From positions 347,038 through 411,037 of the forward strand of contig JASJFT010000009.1 in NCBI GenBank assembly GCA_030770425.1: DNA of 64,000 nucleotides, written 5' to 3'. A program made the translations under genes and the position numbers. The DNA is from Darksidea phi (Eukaryota > Ascomycota > Dothideomycetes > Pleosporales > Lentitheciaceae). Below, piece by piece: positions 54,557 through 64,000 of this stretch. How positions within the stretch are numbered: position 1 is the stretch's first letter; every line of letters begins with the position of its first letter. The notes beneath the pieces were generated by a model. It searched no databases and had not been told where the DNA came from. It saw only the letters and a program-made list of their open reading frames with translations.

Positions 54557-55513
54557 TGCGGAGCAATCTTAACTATATCAATTGGTATTGAGAAAACAAT
54601 AAAATCAAACGTGAAGCAAGAAACGTTGAGACGCTATCAGGGCAACATCAGCTCACTAACCCTCTGACAAACATCATGCCAACGCGCCGTTATCTAATCC
54701 AAATATGAGATACTCCCCTTAGTATTCCACCAACCTCGCTGAGCTCGGTACTATATTGGTCACCACAGGGACGGTGCTAACGGGTGTTCGAATGCTGAAC
54801 CCTTACGCTCCTCTAACGTTTACTTTTTGCCAACGCAACACACCGGTCTGATACAGTTTGACATGAAAGATTGATTGTCATTCCTCGATGTTATTGACCG
54901 TTGCATGCGTCAACTCGTGGCAGTAATCGAGCTGAAGAAGGAGTATCGAGCCGAGCCATAAGAGTGAAGCGCTGTACAGATTAACAAACACTATACGGCG
55001 TAGCCAAGTATTAGGAGCCGACACCAATATCCTTACACATTAAACCTCAACTTTACCGCAGCCGCCACCACACTACCGTTAGCCGCTACAGCACTAGCCT
55101 TGTATGATACCCCACCTCGCAAGTTACAATTTCAAGAGAACTTTGGACGTAGAAGCGTCTCAACGCTCGACTCAGGATGGAATCCGAACACCCGTCTTGC
55201 TGCCTGTGTTGATTCCTAGCCAGTAAGCGCTCACCGTTGAATATCTGATATAACCCTTCGGAATCTCTACTGTGTACAAACTCCTACTGTGTTTCGTGCG
55301 GACCTTCTGAAGAGACTCCCACTATGCAAATCCAAATCAAAAAAATAACCCTTCGGAATTCTAGTTCAAACCTGCTACCGCATTTTCTCTAGGCAGGCTG
55401 ACGCTCAGCGAAGGTAGGGGCTTCGGGGCACTGATGGGACGGCACGCTTCCTCGAAGGAATTGCTGCAGCCATAGAAAGTTGCCTAGGGTCTCTATACGG
55501 TTGTGAGCATGAG
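54557..55513. other. intergenic with a dispersed repeat
   Basis: Between the kinase pseudogene and the transcription-factor-like gene. Contains repeat copy 4 (55264-55340). The missing N-terminus of the pseudogene is not recognisable here. No frame longer than ~60 codons. Confidence 0.5.
55264..55340 (+). repeat. dispersed ~75-bp repeat, copy 4
   Basis: Reads TCTCTACTGTGTACAAACTC, then TACTGTGTTTCGTGCGGACC, TTCTGAAGAGACTCCCACTA and TGCAAATCCAAAT. It is nearly identical to copy 2, and its AAATCAAAAAAATAACC end runs into an A-rich stretch. Confidence 0.8.
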
Positions 55514-57233
55514 CTAAAATAATTGGAGAGAGATAAAATTACGTTTGAACGACTGCCAATCGAAAACTCCAATGCTCAGGCCGAGGCGAAGAATCTCGCT
55601 CACAAAGTGTGACCGGTGGTGTGGATGTTGGTTTGCTGCCGCACCACCCATCAACAATCTGCAGTTGTTAGCCGCATGTCAACGCTACATCTGGACGATG
55701 TTCTTACATCCATAGATAGACGTAATGCGCTACCTTCCAGAATTTCAAGTCGATCTTCCTGACGACAGCATACAATCTCCTCATGTCCGCTGCATTTGCA
55801 TCATCATCGTGCTGTATCCTCATCGCAACTGCGCGGAGATGTATTCTAGCGGCCAGAAGTACCGCTTTCTCAACTTTGCCCTCGGTCGTTAAGGGTACTT
55901 CGCCGCTTGCATCATTGTCTTCAATCCGTAGCCGCGCCCAAAACTTGTCGCGACGAAGTTTGAAGGGTTCTGCTTTTTCTGACGCCGTTTCGGAATCGAA
56001 GGCTTCAATGCAAAGCATCTCGAACGCATCAAAGGCGTCCTTGAGCGCTCCGAAGCTGGACTGGAGTTCGGCGATCGGCCATACGAATCTAGCATCATTG
56101 AGTACGCGAAGCGGTGATTGTGGGTACCACTTTTTGTCATTGTTCAAGTGTACGTCTCGTAGCATTGGCCCAGTGATGTCGAACATTGTTGGAGGCACAT
56201 TGGAGCATGATGCATGCATCATATCCTGGCTGTAAAGATCAGCGTAGTTCATGCATATGATTGCTTTACTGTAGCCTTACAGTATTGCCATCTCGCTGAT
56301 GAATCGACCTTGGCCAGATGGAAAGCTGTTGATACCTCCCCGTATTTCAAGCATTTTACGAATGCCGCGCAGGTGCGTAGGAACGAGGTTACTTCCACGA
56401 ACGTTCTAGCCATAGTTATCAGCTATATGCTAATGAACTGTGCATTTAGACAGGCATACCTCGTACATACACATCGATATGACAGCAGCAATGTTGTCAT
56501 CCGTAACAGCTGTATCTGTGTTTTCCAATGCTCGATTGACCAAGTACAGACTCCGGTCTTTGAAGTGTTCATGATCGCGATCATAGCTGACAAGGCCCCT
56601 CATTGAATCTCGGTAAGCGCAATAGAAAAGCGCCGTGCTCAGCAAAATTTTCGGGCTGACGAGTGCCTGAGCTTGCCAGTAGTGGAGAGGGTTAACAGTG
56701 GGCAAACCCGGGCGCTCGATGTAAAGACTCGAAGTGTCTATATTAACACGTTAAGGCAGGACATGAAGGTGGTCAAATCGTAGCGACTCACAATGAGATA
56801 CGAGCTCTTGGACGCGACCAAATAAGCCTTGAGATATCAGAGACAAATCCAAAGGCTCGGCATCCCCTTGTAACGCGGGGTACAGAAGGCAACGTTGTTG
56901 CGCGAGTCTACCACACGGGTCGCGAAGAGAAAGATCCGCATCACTGTCCCAGGAGTAGTGACCTTCATCAAGAACCACATTGTGCCATGTGTTACTCCAA
57001 TCGGCTGGGATACGGTCGGCTTGTTCCGTAGCATGATCAGGGTTAAAAGTTCTGCCGGACGATGGCCATGCAAGAGATGCACTAGTCGAGCTATCGTCAG
57101 GCTTAGTAGTATAACCGACCGTACAGTCCTCCGAGACCGTGCTAACGGCAAAGTAGCGATGCGACAAGGATGAGTGTGATGGAGCGTTTTCTGGTGCAGG
57201 GCGATCATCCAAAAATATCGGCCTGGCAGGTAA
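55514..57233 (-). CDS. fungal-specific transcription-factor-domain protein (5' end unresolved)
   Basis: Exons from the 3' end: 55514-55658, 55708-56229, 56281-56405, 56460-56737 and 56792-~57233. The four introns are 49-54 nt, all GT-AG, and every junction keeps frame. Conserved landmarks of the fungal regulatory domain (PF11951-like) appear in order: LPTVNPLHYWQAQALVSP, LFYCAYRDSMRGLVSYDRDH, TDDNIAAVISMCMYE, HLRGIRKMLEIRGGINSFP, FWKVAHYVYLWILLMGGAA and a C-terminal GVFDWQSF. Such domains usually follow a Zn(II)2Cys6 cluster. Upstream sequence to ~57620 is partly open (RRKIARWETVFWKIF) but shows no C-x2-C-x6-C cluster, so either the DNA-binding exon is absent or I cannot find it. It lies between GH43 and GH36 genes. 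A regulatory link is only a suggestion. Confidence 0.7.
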
Positions 57234-58925
57234 CTGCCGGTCTAACGTACGTTAGCATCTCCGTACTATTCTTTGCATCTCCTACGTACTGTGACGCTGT
57301 TGTCTCGCTTCTTTCCTCTTCCTTTGAGACTCTCTCATCACATGTGCCTTGACTAGCCCTGATTTCTCTGGCCGTGCTCCCTTGTGGGTCACGAACGTAA
57401 AGTTCGCCATGATCTGGAGACACCTGAACAGGTAGATGTTTGATCAAAGGCGCAGACAGCCCTATCGCGAGGGACGAATCCGGGCTAATAGGATGGGAGG
57501 CAAGAAGACCCGGGCGTATCGCGCATTTCGTAGAACCAGAGAGTCTTTCTAGGGTAAATATTTTCCAAAAGACAGTCTCCCAACGTGCGATTTTCCGACG
57601 AGGCTGAAGGTTCTTACCCCCACGTCGAGACGGTAACCTTAATAGGAAAATGTACTAAAGTCGGAGAATTATTCAGGCCATGCAGAGAACCGCTTCGACG
57701 CGTCGCGTTGAGGGAGGCGCCCACTAGTCAGCGGTGAGGATTCCGCAGATTGAGTCCTTCTTCGAGTTTTCAGCCTCGTCTTTGTGCTTAGGTCGGCGGG
57801 GCACGCTCCGTTACGAGATTGAAGTTGGTGACCAGATGCCAGTCCACGATGGCGATAAGCGGCGACCAATCAGACAGCATTTCGGACGCGGCTCGGGTAC
57901 AGACTAGCCTCGCTCACGCTTCATGCATCCTCCCCTGAATCACTGCCATTGTGAGTGCACGGTATGTCGTGTCCGCGTTACTGCCTTTTTATATGCTCAT
58001 CAGAAGCGCCCAACAGATCCTGTTACTCCCTTTTCACCACGCGACGACCCCAAGACATCGAGCCTAGTGCAGATGGGACATTGCCACACTAAGCTCATCC
58101 CGACGGCTGCTAAACATACGTATAAAGACCTCGAATGGTCTAGTACGAATCGACCTCAATGAACCCAGCAGCAAGCAAAGAGTCGGCCAAAAATTCCTTG
58201 CAGACCTCCGTCAAGCACCTTCTGATGATTGGCCAACAGAAGAGGCAAGATTCAAAACAAAGGCCGATTGTGACGACTACTACCCCCGGAAGAGTAATTA
58301 GCATGCTTAGGAGCCGACAGCCCTAGGCATGCTTCGTAAACCACGATGTGGCCGGACGAGCGATCTTTCAGTTCTTTCACGGCGACTCTGACTTCGTTGG
58401 TGCAAGCTCCAAGGCCTTCAAAAGCAGACCATTTTCGAACCTAGGAGTAGACTGATTGCGGAACCTGGTACTAAAGAGCGCCGCTGTCTCGCGATTACGA
58501 CACCGGTTTGTGGATTGTTAAGACGATGGTTGCAAGGTAGCGGTACAAAGCCGGCAAGAATTATCTAAAGGGGAGTCGTGCCTTTTGTCTCATACAATCT
58601 ACGCTATCTCGCAATTGCGACGCAATTCGTACGCCTGAGTCCTAAGCAACTTGGTTCTTGGATTTTGGGACTGAGAACCGACCAACGAGATGGTTGGTTG
58701 TTAACTGCAGCTTTGAACCAAACGAACCAAATGAACCAATCAGCTTTCATAATCCTTCGATCTGGGTATTGCTTCTTTCGCAAGCAATAAACTAATGTAC
58801 CTTATACTAACTAGCGCTTACTCCCTACTTCCTCAATGATCACAAGCTACTTACATTGTACTTAAGAAAAGTCACTAGGAACCTTCTCGCAATAACTTTC
58901 TCCAAAAATCTCCCATACCAGCACA
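57234..58925. other. intergenic and unresolved 5' region
   Basis: 57240-57620 may contain a first exon of the transcription-factor-like gene. 57650-58925 holds no supported gene. Three adjacent GAACCAA-type units occur near 58715-58742. The promoter of the alpha-galactosidase gene must lie in the last few hundred bases, which end in an ACAAT leader. Confidence 0.5.
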
Positions 58926-61070
58926 ATGACCGACGGTCCTCCATCCGTCTTATCCGAGCATAAGTTCGGAGACGTTACTGCGCGCTACGTCACCGACGAG
59001 AAGGAGCATGTAGGGCTTTGGCTCTACCCGACAAGTACAGCCAGCGCACTCGCTGAGCGACGAGCCACGGTAGCCAACGAGACCTGGGTGCGCAATGCGG
59101 CGACAGCCAAACCTGCCATCGTGGTCGAGCCGCTCGCACACATTAAGATCGTGGGCGATGACCAACCCGGCCAGTTTGGCCCCGGTAGGACTCTGCTTTG
59201 GTCCACCTCTAACGACCGCTTTTCGCTGGCTGGCCAGCGTCGCGAGGATGGCGCCGTGGTCACCGTCCTCAGCGATGACACCGGCCTGCATATCGAGCAC
59301 CGGCTTGCCGTTGCTGGCCCCGGCGATTTGGCACTCTGGAGTGAGACGAGCTTCGTCAATGCCTCGGATCGGCCAGTACGCCTCGAACTCCTGACCTCAT
59401 TCGCGCTGAGCGGTATCACTCCGTTCGCTGTCGACGATGCCCCAACTCGCCTCAAGGCTCACCGCTTTCGGTCCGTGTGGTCGGCGGAAGGACGACTAGT
59501 GAGCGATTCTATCGAGCACCTGCATTTGGAACGTGTATATGCCGGCGGTATGAAGCTATCTGAAAGGTTTGGCCAGATGGGGTCGATGCCTGTCCGCGGC
59601 TGGTTCCCTACGGCGCTCATCGAGGACACCGAGGCGGGAGTCGTTTGGGGTGCGCGTGTTGCGTGCCCGACGAGCTGGCAGCTTGAGATTGCTCGTCGTT
59701 ACGATGATCTGACGCTCGCAGGCGGATATGCCGACCGCGAGTTTGGCCACTGGACGAAGACCGTTCAGCCAGGTGAGACGTTCACGGCAGCACCTGCATG
59801 GCTGGCGTGCGTCGCCGGTACGGTCGATGATGCTTGCAACCGGCTCGTCAGCGTCGATATCCCCCCAGTCGAAGCTCAGCCCGCCATTGAGCATGACCTA
59901 CCTATCGTGTACAACGACTGGTGCACGAGTTGGGGAGCGCCGCGTGAGGACGTGCTACTTGCAACCGCTGATCGATTGGCGCTGCTTGACGTCCGCTACC
60001 TCGTCATCGATGCTGGCTGGTATATGCCTGAGGACCCCGACGCGCACTGGGCAACGACCATGGGTGATTGGGAGGCGAATCCGGTGCGCTTTCCCCAGGG
60101 GCTGGCGACAGTCGCGACGAGCATCCGCGAGCGAGGGCTCGTTCCCGGCCTGTGGATGGAACCAGAACACGTTGCGAGGGACTCAGCTGCTTTCCGTCAG
60201 ACCGATCATCTTCTGAAGCGGGACGGGCAGACTCTCACGCTTGAGCTGCGACGCGCATGGGACCTGCACGACCCGTGGGTGCACGATTTCATCGACACAC
60301 GGGTCATTCGCATGCTCGCCAACGCCGGGTTTGGATATCTTAAGATCGACTACAGCGAAACCCTCGGCATCGGCGTCGACCACGCTGACGGTCTGGGGGA
60401 AGGCCTGCGCCGCCACGGCGAGGGTACGCACGCCCTGTTTGACCGTATCCGCGCAGCCCTCCCAGAGCTGGTGACGGAACTCGTCTCGGCAGGCGGCGGC
60501 CGAATGGAGCCTTCGCTGCTTCAACGGACCTCTATGGCCAGCTTCTCCGACGTACACGAAGCCGTTGAGATCCCCATCGTTGCGGCCGCACTGCACCGGC
60601 TGGTCCTACCACGCCAGTCCCTAATTTGGGCCGTGTTGCGCGGCGATGATCCCTTACAACGCCTGGGCTATACCCTCGCTGCGACGTTCCTAGGGCGCAT
60701 GTGTCTCTCCGGGGACCTTGTAGACCTGAACGAGCAGCAGCTGGCTTTTGTGAAGTCTGCTACCAAGCTCTACCGGCGCGCCGCCTCCGTGATTCGCGAT
60801 GGGGTGAGTCGACTAACAGGAGAGTTCGGTGCTAGCTGGCGCCATCCGGCCGGGTGGCAGGGCCTTGTTCGCTCGACTTCTGAGCGGGTACTTGTTGTCT
60901 TGCATAGCTTCAAAGACTCTCCTAGTACACTCACCGTACCTCTACCTATTGGCGTATGGCGGGTGATTGACACGTTGACGTCGTTGCCTGTAAAGGTCAA
61001 CAGAGACATCCTGGAGGGGGTTAACGAGTCTGATTTTGACGCGCAGGTCATCTTACTTGAACGGGTATGA
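58926..61070 (+). CDS. GH36 alpha-galactosidase, intronless, possible bacterial origin
   Basis: A single exon of 714 aa. The N-terminal ~310 residues are the beta-supersandwich domain. The TIM barrel (~320-640) has the substrate-site segments YNDWCTSWGAP and VIDAGWYMPED, GLWMEPEHVARDS, the nucleophile Asp in YLKIDYSETLG, the SAGGGRMEPSLLQRTSMASF segment and the acid/base Asp in FSDVHEAVEIP. A short beta-sandwich C-domain ends the protein. All catalytic residues are present. The enzyme removes alpha-1,6-galactose from raffinose-type sugars or galactomannan. There is no signal peptide, so it is probably intracellular. The gene is visibly GC-richer than its AT-rich flanks and lacks introns over 2.1 kb, while most multi-exon neighbours do not, hinting at transfer from bacteria. 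Confidence 0.92.
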   Translation: MTDGPPSVLSEHKFGDVTARYVTDEKEHVGLWLYPTSTASALAERRATVANETWVRNAATAKPAIVVEPLAHIKIVGDDQPGQFGPGRTLLWSTSNDRFSLAGQRREDGAVVTVLSDDTGLHIEHRLAVAGPGDLALWSETSFVNASDRPVRLELLTSFALSGITPFAVDDAPTRLKAHRFRSVWSAEGRLVSDSIEHLHLERVYAGGMKLSERFGQMGSMPVRGWFPTALIEDTEAGVVWGARVACPTSWQLEIARRYDDLTLAGGYADREFGHWTKTVQPGETFTAAPAWLACVAGTVDDACNRLVSVDIPPVEAQPAIEHDLPIVYNDWCTSWGAPREDVLLATADRLALLDVRYLVIDAGWYMPEDPDAHWATTMGDWEANPVRFPQGLATVATSIRERGLVPGLWMEPEHVARDSAAFRQTDHLLKRDGQTLTLELRRAWDLHDPWVHDFIDTRVIRMLANAGFGYLKIDYSETLGIGVDHADGLGEGLRRHGEGTHALFDRIRAALPELVTELVSAGGGRMEPSLLQRTSMASFSDVHEAVEIPIVAAALHRLVLPRQSLIWAVLRGDDPLQRLGYTLAATFLGRMCLSGDLVDLNEQQLAFVKSATKLYRRAASVIRDGVSRLTGEFGASWRHPAGWQGLVRSTSERVLVVLHSFKDSPSTLTVPLPIGVWRVIDTLTSLPVKVNRDILEGVNESDFDAQVILLERV

Positions 61071-61804
61071 AGTATGAAGAACGGTCCTAGCATGACGCGC
61101 AGAACTTTGACTCTTCGTAGAATCGTTCACATGGCACGACAGCAACGTCCAGCAACTCAAACGCGACGCAGCTAGATGTTGTTCACTCGTAGGATATCTA
61201 TGCACTTAATTTATGTTTACTCGCGTCCTCTAACGCACTGAAAGCTCGCTGAACTTTGTCAGAGGAAAAGGGGAAGGGTAAGATGTTGTCATGTGACGCT
61301 TTCCTAAGCGAGCCGAACTTCCTCCTAGAGTCGTAGAGAAGAGATAGAGGATTTGCTATCAGCATGTTTCACAATCGTCGCTATAGCCCGCCTTCGACAA
61401 CCACGGAACTGGCTACTCCATCGCCAGCCAGCGCACGCGTCCAATAGAGGGCTCACAACTCCAAGTACACTGGTCATACGTGCTCTCACTGCTCGGCTCT
61501 GTCTGCTTCATCCAATTCGCCGCGATGTGCTTCCTGCTCTCCTTCGGGAACAAATCCGCCATCCGCGACGAGAGTTCCTTCGGTTTGGCGATGTTAGTAC
61601 AATTCAAATGACTGTAATATCCATACTTTACTCAAGCATTTAAGGCACAACGACGCATTGGCCGAGAGAAGGTAAGGTGGCGTGACAGTGGGTTGGTACA
61701 GCAAAAGCTCCTCGGCCGAGCATGATGCCCACGCACCATTTGCCTCATCTATCTTCGCACCTGGAGGATCACTTTAGTTCAACTGTCCCATCAATTGCTG
61801 TATA
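61071..61804. other. intergenic, upstream of adenosine kinase
   Basis: Ordinary sequence with overlapping short frames on both strands at 61353-61643. The adenosine kinase promoter and leader are expected in the 3' part. Confidence 0.55.
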
Positions 61805-61984
61805 ATGACGACGCTCGGCCCACTTTACACTCAAATACCTCGCTTAGTAAGGCCAGGCCCGCTTCGGCTACAACTTCCCTCGGCAGTTCCGCTCTCGGCA
61901 CGCCGAACTGCCCCTCGTTCGAGATTGTTTAGCCCCACGACGACTCACTCACTCCTGTCTCGACATCAACGACGCGTATTTACA

Positions 61985-63217
61985 ATGGCTTCCAAAGGAA
62001 ACTTCGAACTCTTGTGCTTGGAGAACCCTTTGTTGGATATTCAGGGAGTGGGGTAAGTTATCTCCTTCGGAATTGGCGAATTGGTGGAAGGCATTGCAAC
62101 CGGAAACGGGCGATGGTAAGGATCTTCGCTGACGGAATCATGAACAGAGACGAAAAGCTACTCGAAAAGTACGGTTTGAAGGCCAACGATGCTATACTGG
62201 CCGAAGAGAAGCACTTGGGGCTCTATGACGACCTGATCCAGAACTACAACGCCGTTCTCATAGCCGGCGGTGCTGCACAGAACACCGCTCGAGGCGCACA
62301 GGTACTTCGGATTTCTTGTGTCTCTTAGGTCTCTTGCTAAGACGTGTCTTGATAGTATATCCTGCCCCCGGATTCGACCGTATACATTGGCTGCATTGGC
62401 CGCGACAAATACGGCAAGCAGCTCGAAGACATCTGTGCCAGAGAAGGCGTCAAGACCGAATACAGATATGACGAGGAAACTCCCACTGGTCGCTGCGGTG
62501 TCATCATCACGGGCCACAATCGTTCCTTGTGCACCGACCTCGCGGCCGCGAATAAATATAAGGTCGACCATCTGAAGCAGCCAGAGGTCTGGAAGCACGT
62601 CGAGAATGCGAAGTTTTTCTACGTCGGAGGCTACCATTTGACCGTCTCCGTGCCGGCCATTTTGGCGCTCGCCGAGGAGGCGGCGGCGAAAGACAAGGTC
62701 TTTATTCTGAACTTGTCCGCGCCTTTCATCCCGCAGTTCTTCAAGGACCAGCTCGACCAAGTCCTCCCCTACGTCGACATTCTGCTTGGAAACGAGACAG
62801 AGGCCGCCGCATACGCTGAGTCGCACGGCATTGCGTCGAAAGATGTCAAAGAGATTGCCAAGGAGATTGCTAAGCTGCCCAAGAAGAACAGCAAGAAGAG
62901 CAGGACTGTCGTATTCACACAAGGCACGGATTCGACCATCACAGTGGCTGATGGCGAGGTCAAGGAGTACCCCGTGCATGCTATTGGCCAGGAGCAGATC
63001 AACGATACAAACGGTGCTGGGTAAGTCATTGCAGAGTCGATGAGAAGCTCATGCTGATAGGGATAGTGATGCTTTTGCCGGTGGCTTCGTAGCCGGCATC
63101 GTGCAGGGCAAACCGCTCAAGACGGCCGTTGACATGGGACAGTGGCTTGCAAAGCTCAGCATCCAGGAGCTCGGTCCTTCATATCCGTCTCCTAAACAGA
63201 CTTACACCCACAGCTAA
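61985..63217 (+). CDS. ADO1: adenosine kinase
   Basis: Four exons, 61985-62052, 62148-62301, 62356-63020 and 63067-63217, give 345 aa, the family norm. The introns are 95, 54 and 46 nt; the first two and last junctions split Gly codons or fall in phase 0 as expected. The N-terminal LLCLENPLLDIQG, the substrate-site AGGAAQNTARGAQ, TGRCGVIITG and the PfkB signature DTNGAGDAFAGGFVAG (catalytic Asp, anion hole) are all intact. It phosphorylates adenosine to AMP with ATP and so keeps the methyl cycle running. An in-frame ATG at 61805 adds 60 residues (listed as a finding). I prefer 61985 because it matches the usual N-terminus of the family. Confidence 0.95.
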
Positions 63218-64000
63218 GCACCATCTCAGAGAGCGCAACAGCTCGTGTATTTCAACAATCTACGAGAGCAGTACAACCCAAGAAAGGGCGAACTGCGTCT
63301 GAATCCCAGGGCCGCGTGAGGTCTGGGCGATGCAAATAGGGCAACTGGAGATGTTTTCGGTGTCGAGATAAGCAGGGAAGGCGGCCATTCAACAGACATA
63401 TTGGCTCTACGAGGCAGGGCGGAACTAAAAAGCAGAATTAAATACATCATAAGATTTGGCTCAATCTCATCAATTGACGTGATTACAGTCTGGATTTTCT
63501 TCTTTGCCACTCGCTATTCCATTATTAACGGGAAATATGGAAACCTTGACGAAGGATCAACGATCGGATTTTGCCTTTCTGAATAGGCAAACTTCTTTAA
63601 ATTTTTCCCTGAGACTACTCCACCATCAACAGCACACCATCCAAACAAATTCGAAGGAGTAAGCCCATGCTGGCTCGGCTTTATCACCAGGAACATTATT
63701 CCAGCACGGCTTTTACGAAGTAGAGGGCAACACGCCTGCAATTAACACGACCCAACACTCCACATTCTAGCATCACATCACATCACTCGCCACATGGAAG
63801 CTCTTCATATCCCCCATACCCCAGCAACACGTTACTATTCATCTGCCTACACAAGTGCATTCGCTCTACGTTCCAGGATCAAGTCCCAATGCCCTAACGA
63901 CCATGCCTCGAACCAGGAAAAGAAATTGTCCCAGAGTTGCGCCATCGTATGCTGAACAAAATTGCATCGGAAATATTAATGCCTTCTTACACCGCGACTC
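63218..64000. other. intergenic to window end
   Basis: The 3' flank of adenosine kinase. Frames are shorter than ~95 codons on both strands with no domain. Nothing further is supported. Confidence 0.6.

Overview
The window is nuclear DNA of a filamentous ascomycete (Pezizomycotina). Genes are split by short GT-AG introns, mostly 48-66 nt, with CTAAC/CTGAC-type branch sites. The products are typical fungal housekeeping and secreted proteins, and bacterial operon structure is absent. The mix of families suggests Dothideomycetes, but that is inference. All exon structures were worked out by hand from reading frames and splice signals. There are no RNA genes, CRISPR arrays or intact transposons that I can support.

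Layout. 1-9.2 kb is GC-rich and gene-poor, with one conserved Pro/Gln-rich fungal protein (4014-5339, minus). 9.2-15.8 kb is a housekeeping block: mitochondrial ribosomal protein S9 and translation elongation factor 1-gamma on a shared promoter, then a class II cAMP phosphodiesterase. 15.7-19.3 kb is an AT-rich gap. 19.3-26.2 kb carries a DyP-type peroxidase, a nitrilase, a frameshifted small gene and a seven-helix rhodopsin-like membrane protein. 26-38 kb is AT-rich, repeat-bearing accessory DNA. It holds three same-strand genes of one unrecognised Cys/His family (28.3-34.1 kb) and a C2H2 zinc-finger gene without a visible ATG. 38-50 kb is a second conserved block: splicing factor RSE1 and ribosome-biogenesis factor SDA1 (divergent), an unresolved multi-exon locus, an aminoglycoside-phosphotransferase-fold protein and a CDF metal transporter. 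50-61 kb is accessory again: a CCCH zinc-finger gene, a secreted GH43 arabinanase, a fructosamine-kinase pseudogene, a fungal transcription-factor-like gene and an intronless GH36 alpha-galactosidase of possible bacterial origin. Adenosine kinase closes the window (61.8-63.2 kb).

How it fits together. The conserved blocks are probably syntenic core genome (translation, splicing, 60S biogenesis, purine salvage, cAMP). The accessory stretches carry short dispersed repeats, tandem in-frame repeats, decayed genes and the Cys/His family. Four copies of a ~75-bp dispersed repeat lie only in accessory stretches. The best candidate for something undescribed is the three-gene Cys/His family. Its ligand spacing is strictly conserved (C-x6/7-H-x3-C-x-H ... 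C-x3-C ... C-x2-C) while everything else has diverged, which suggests a fast-evolving zinc-binding family.
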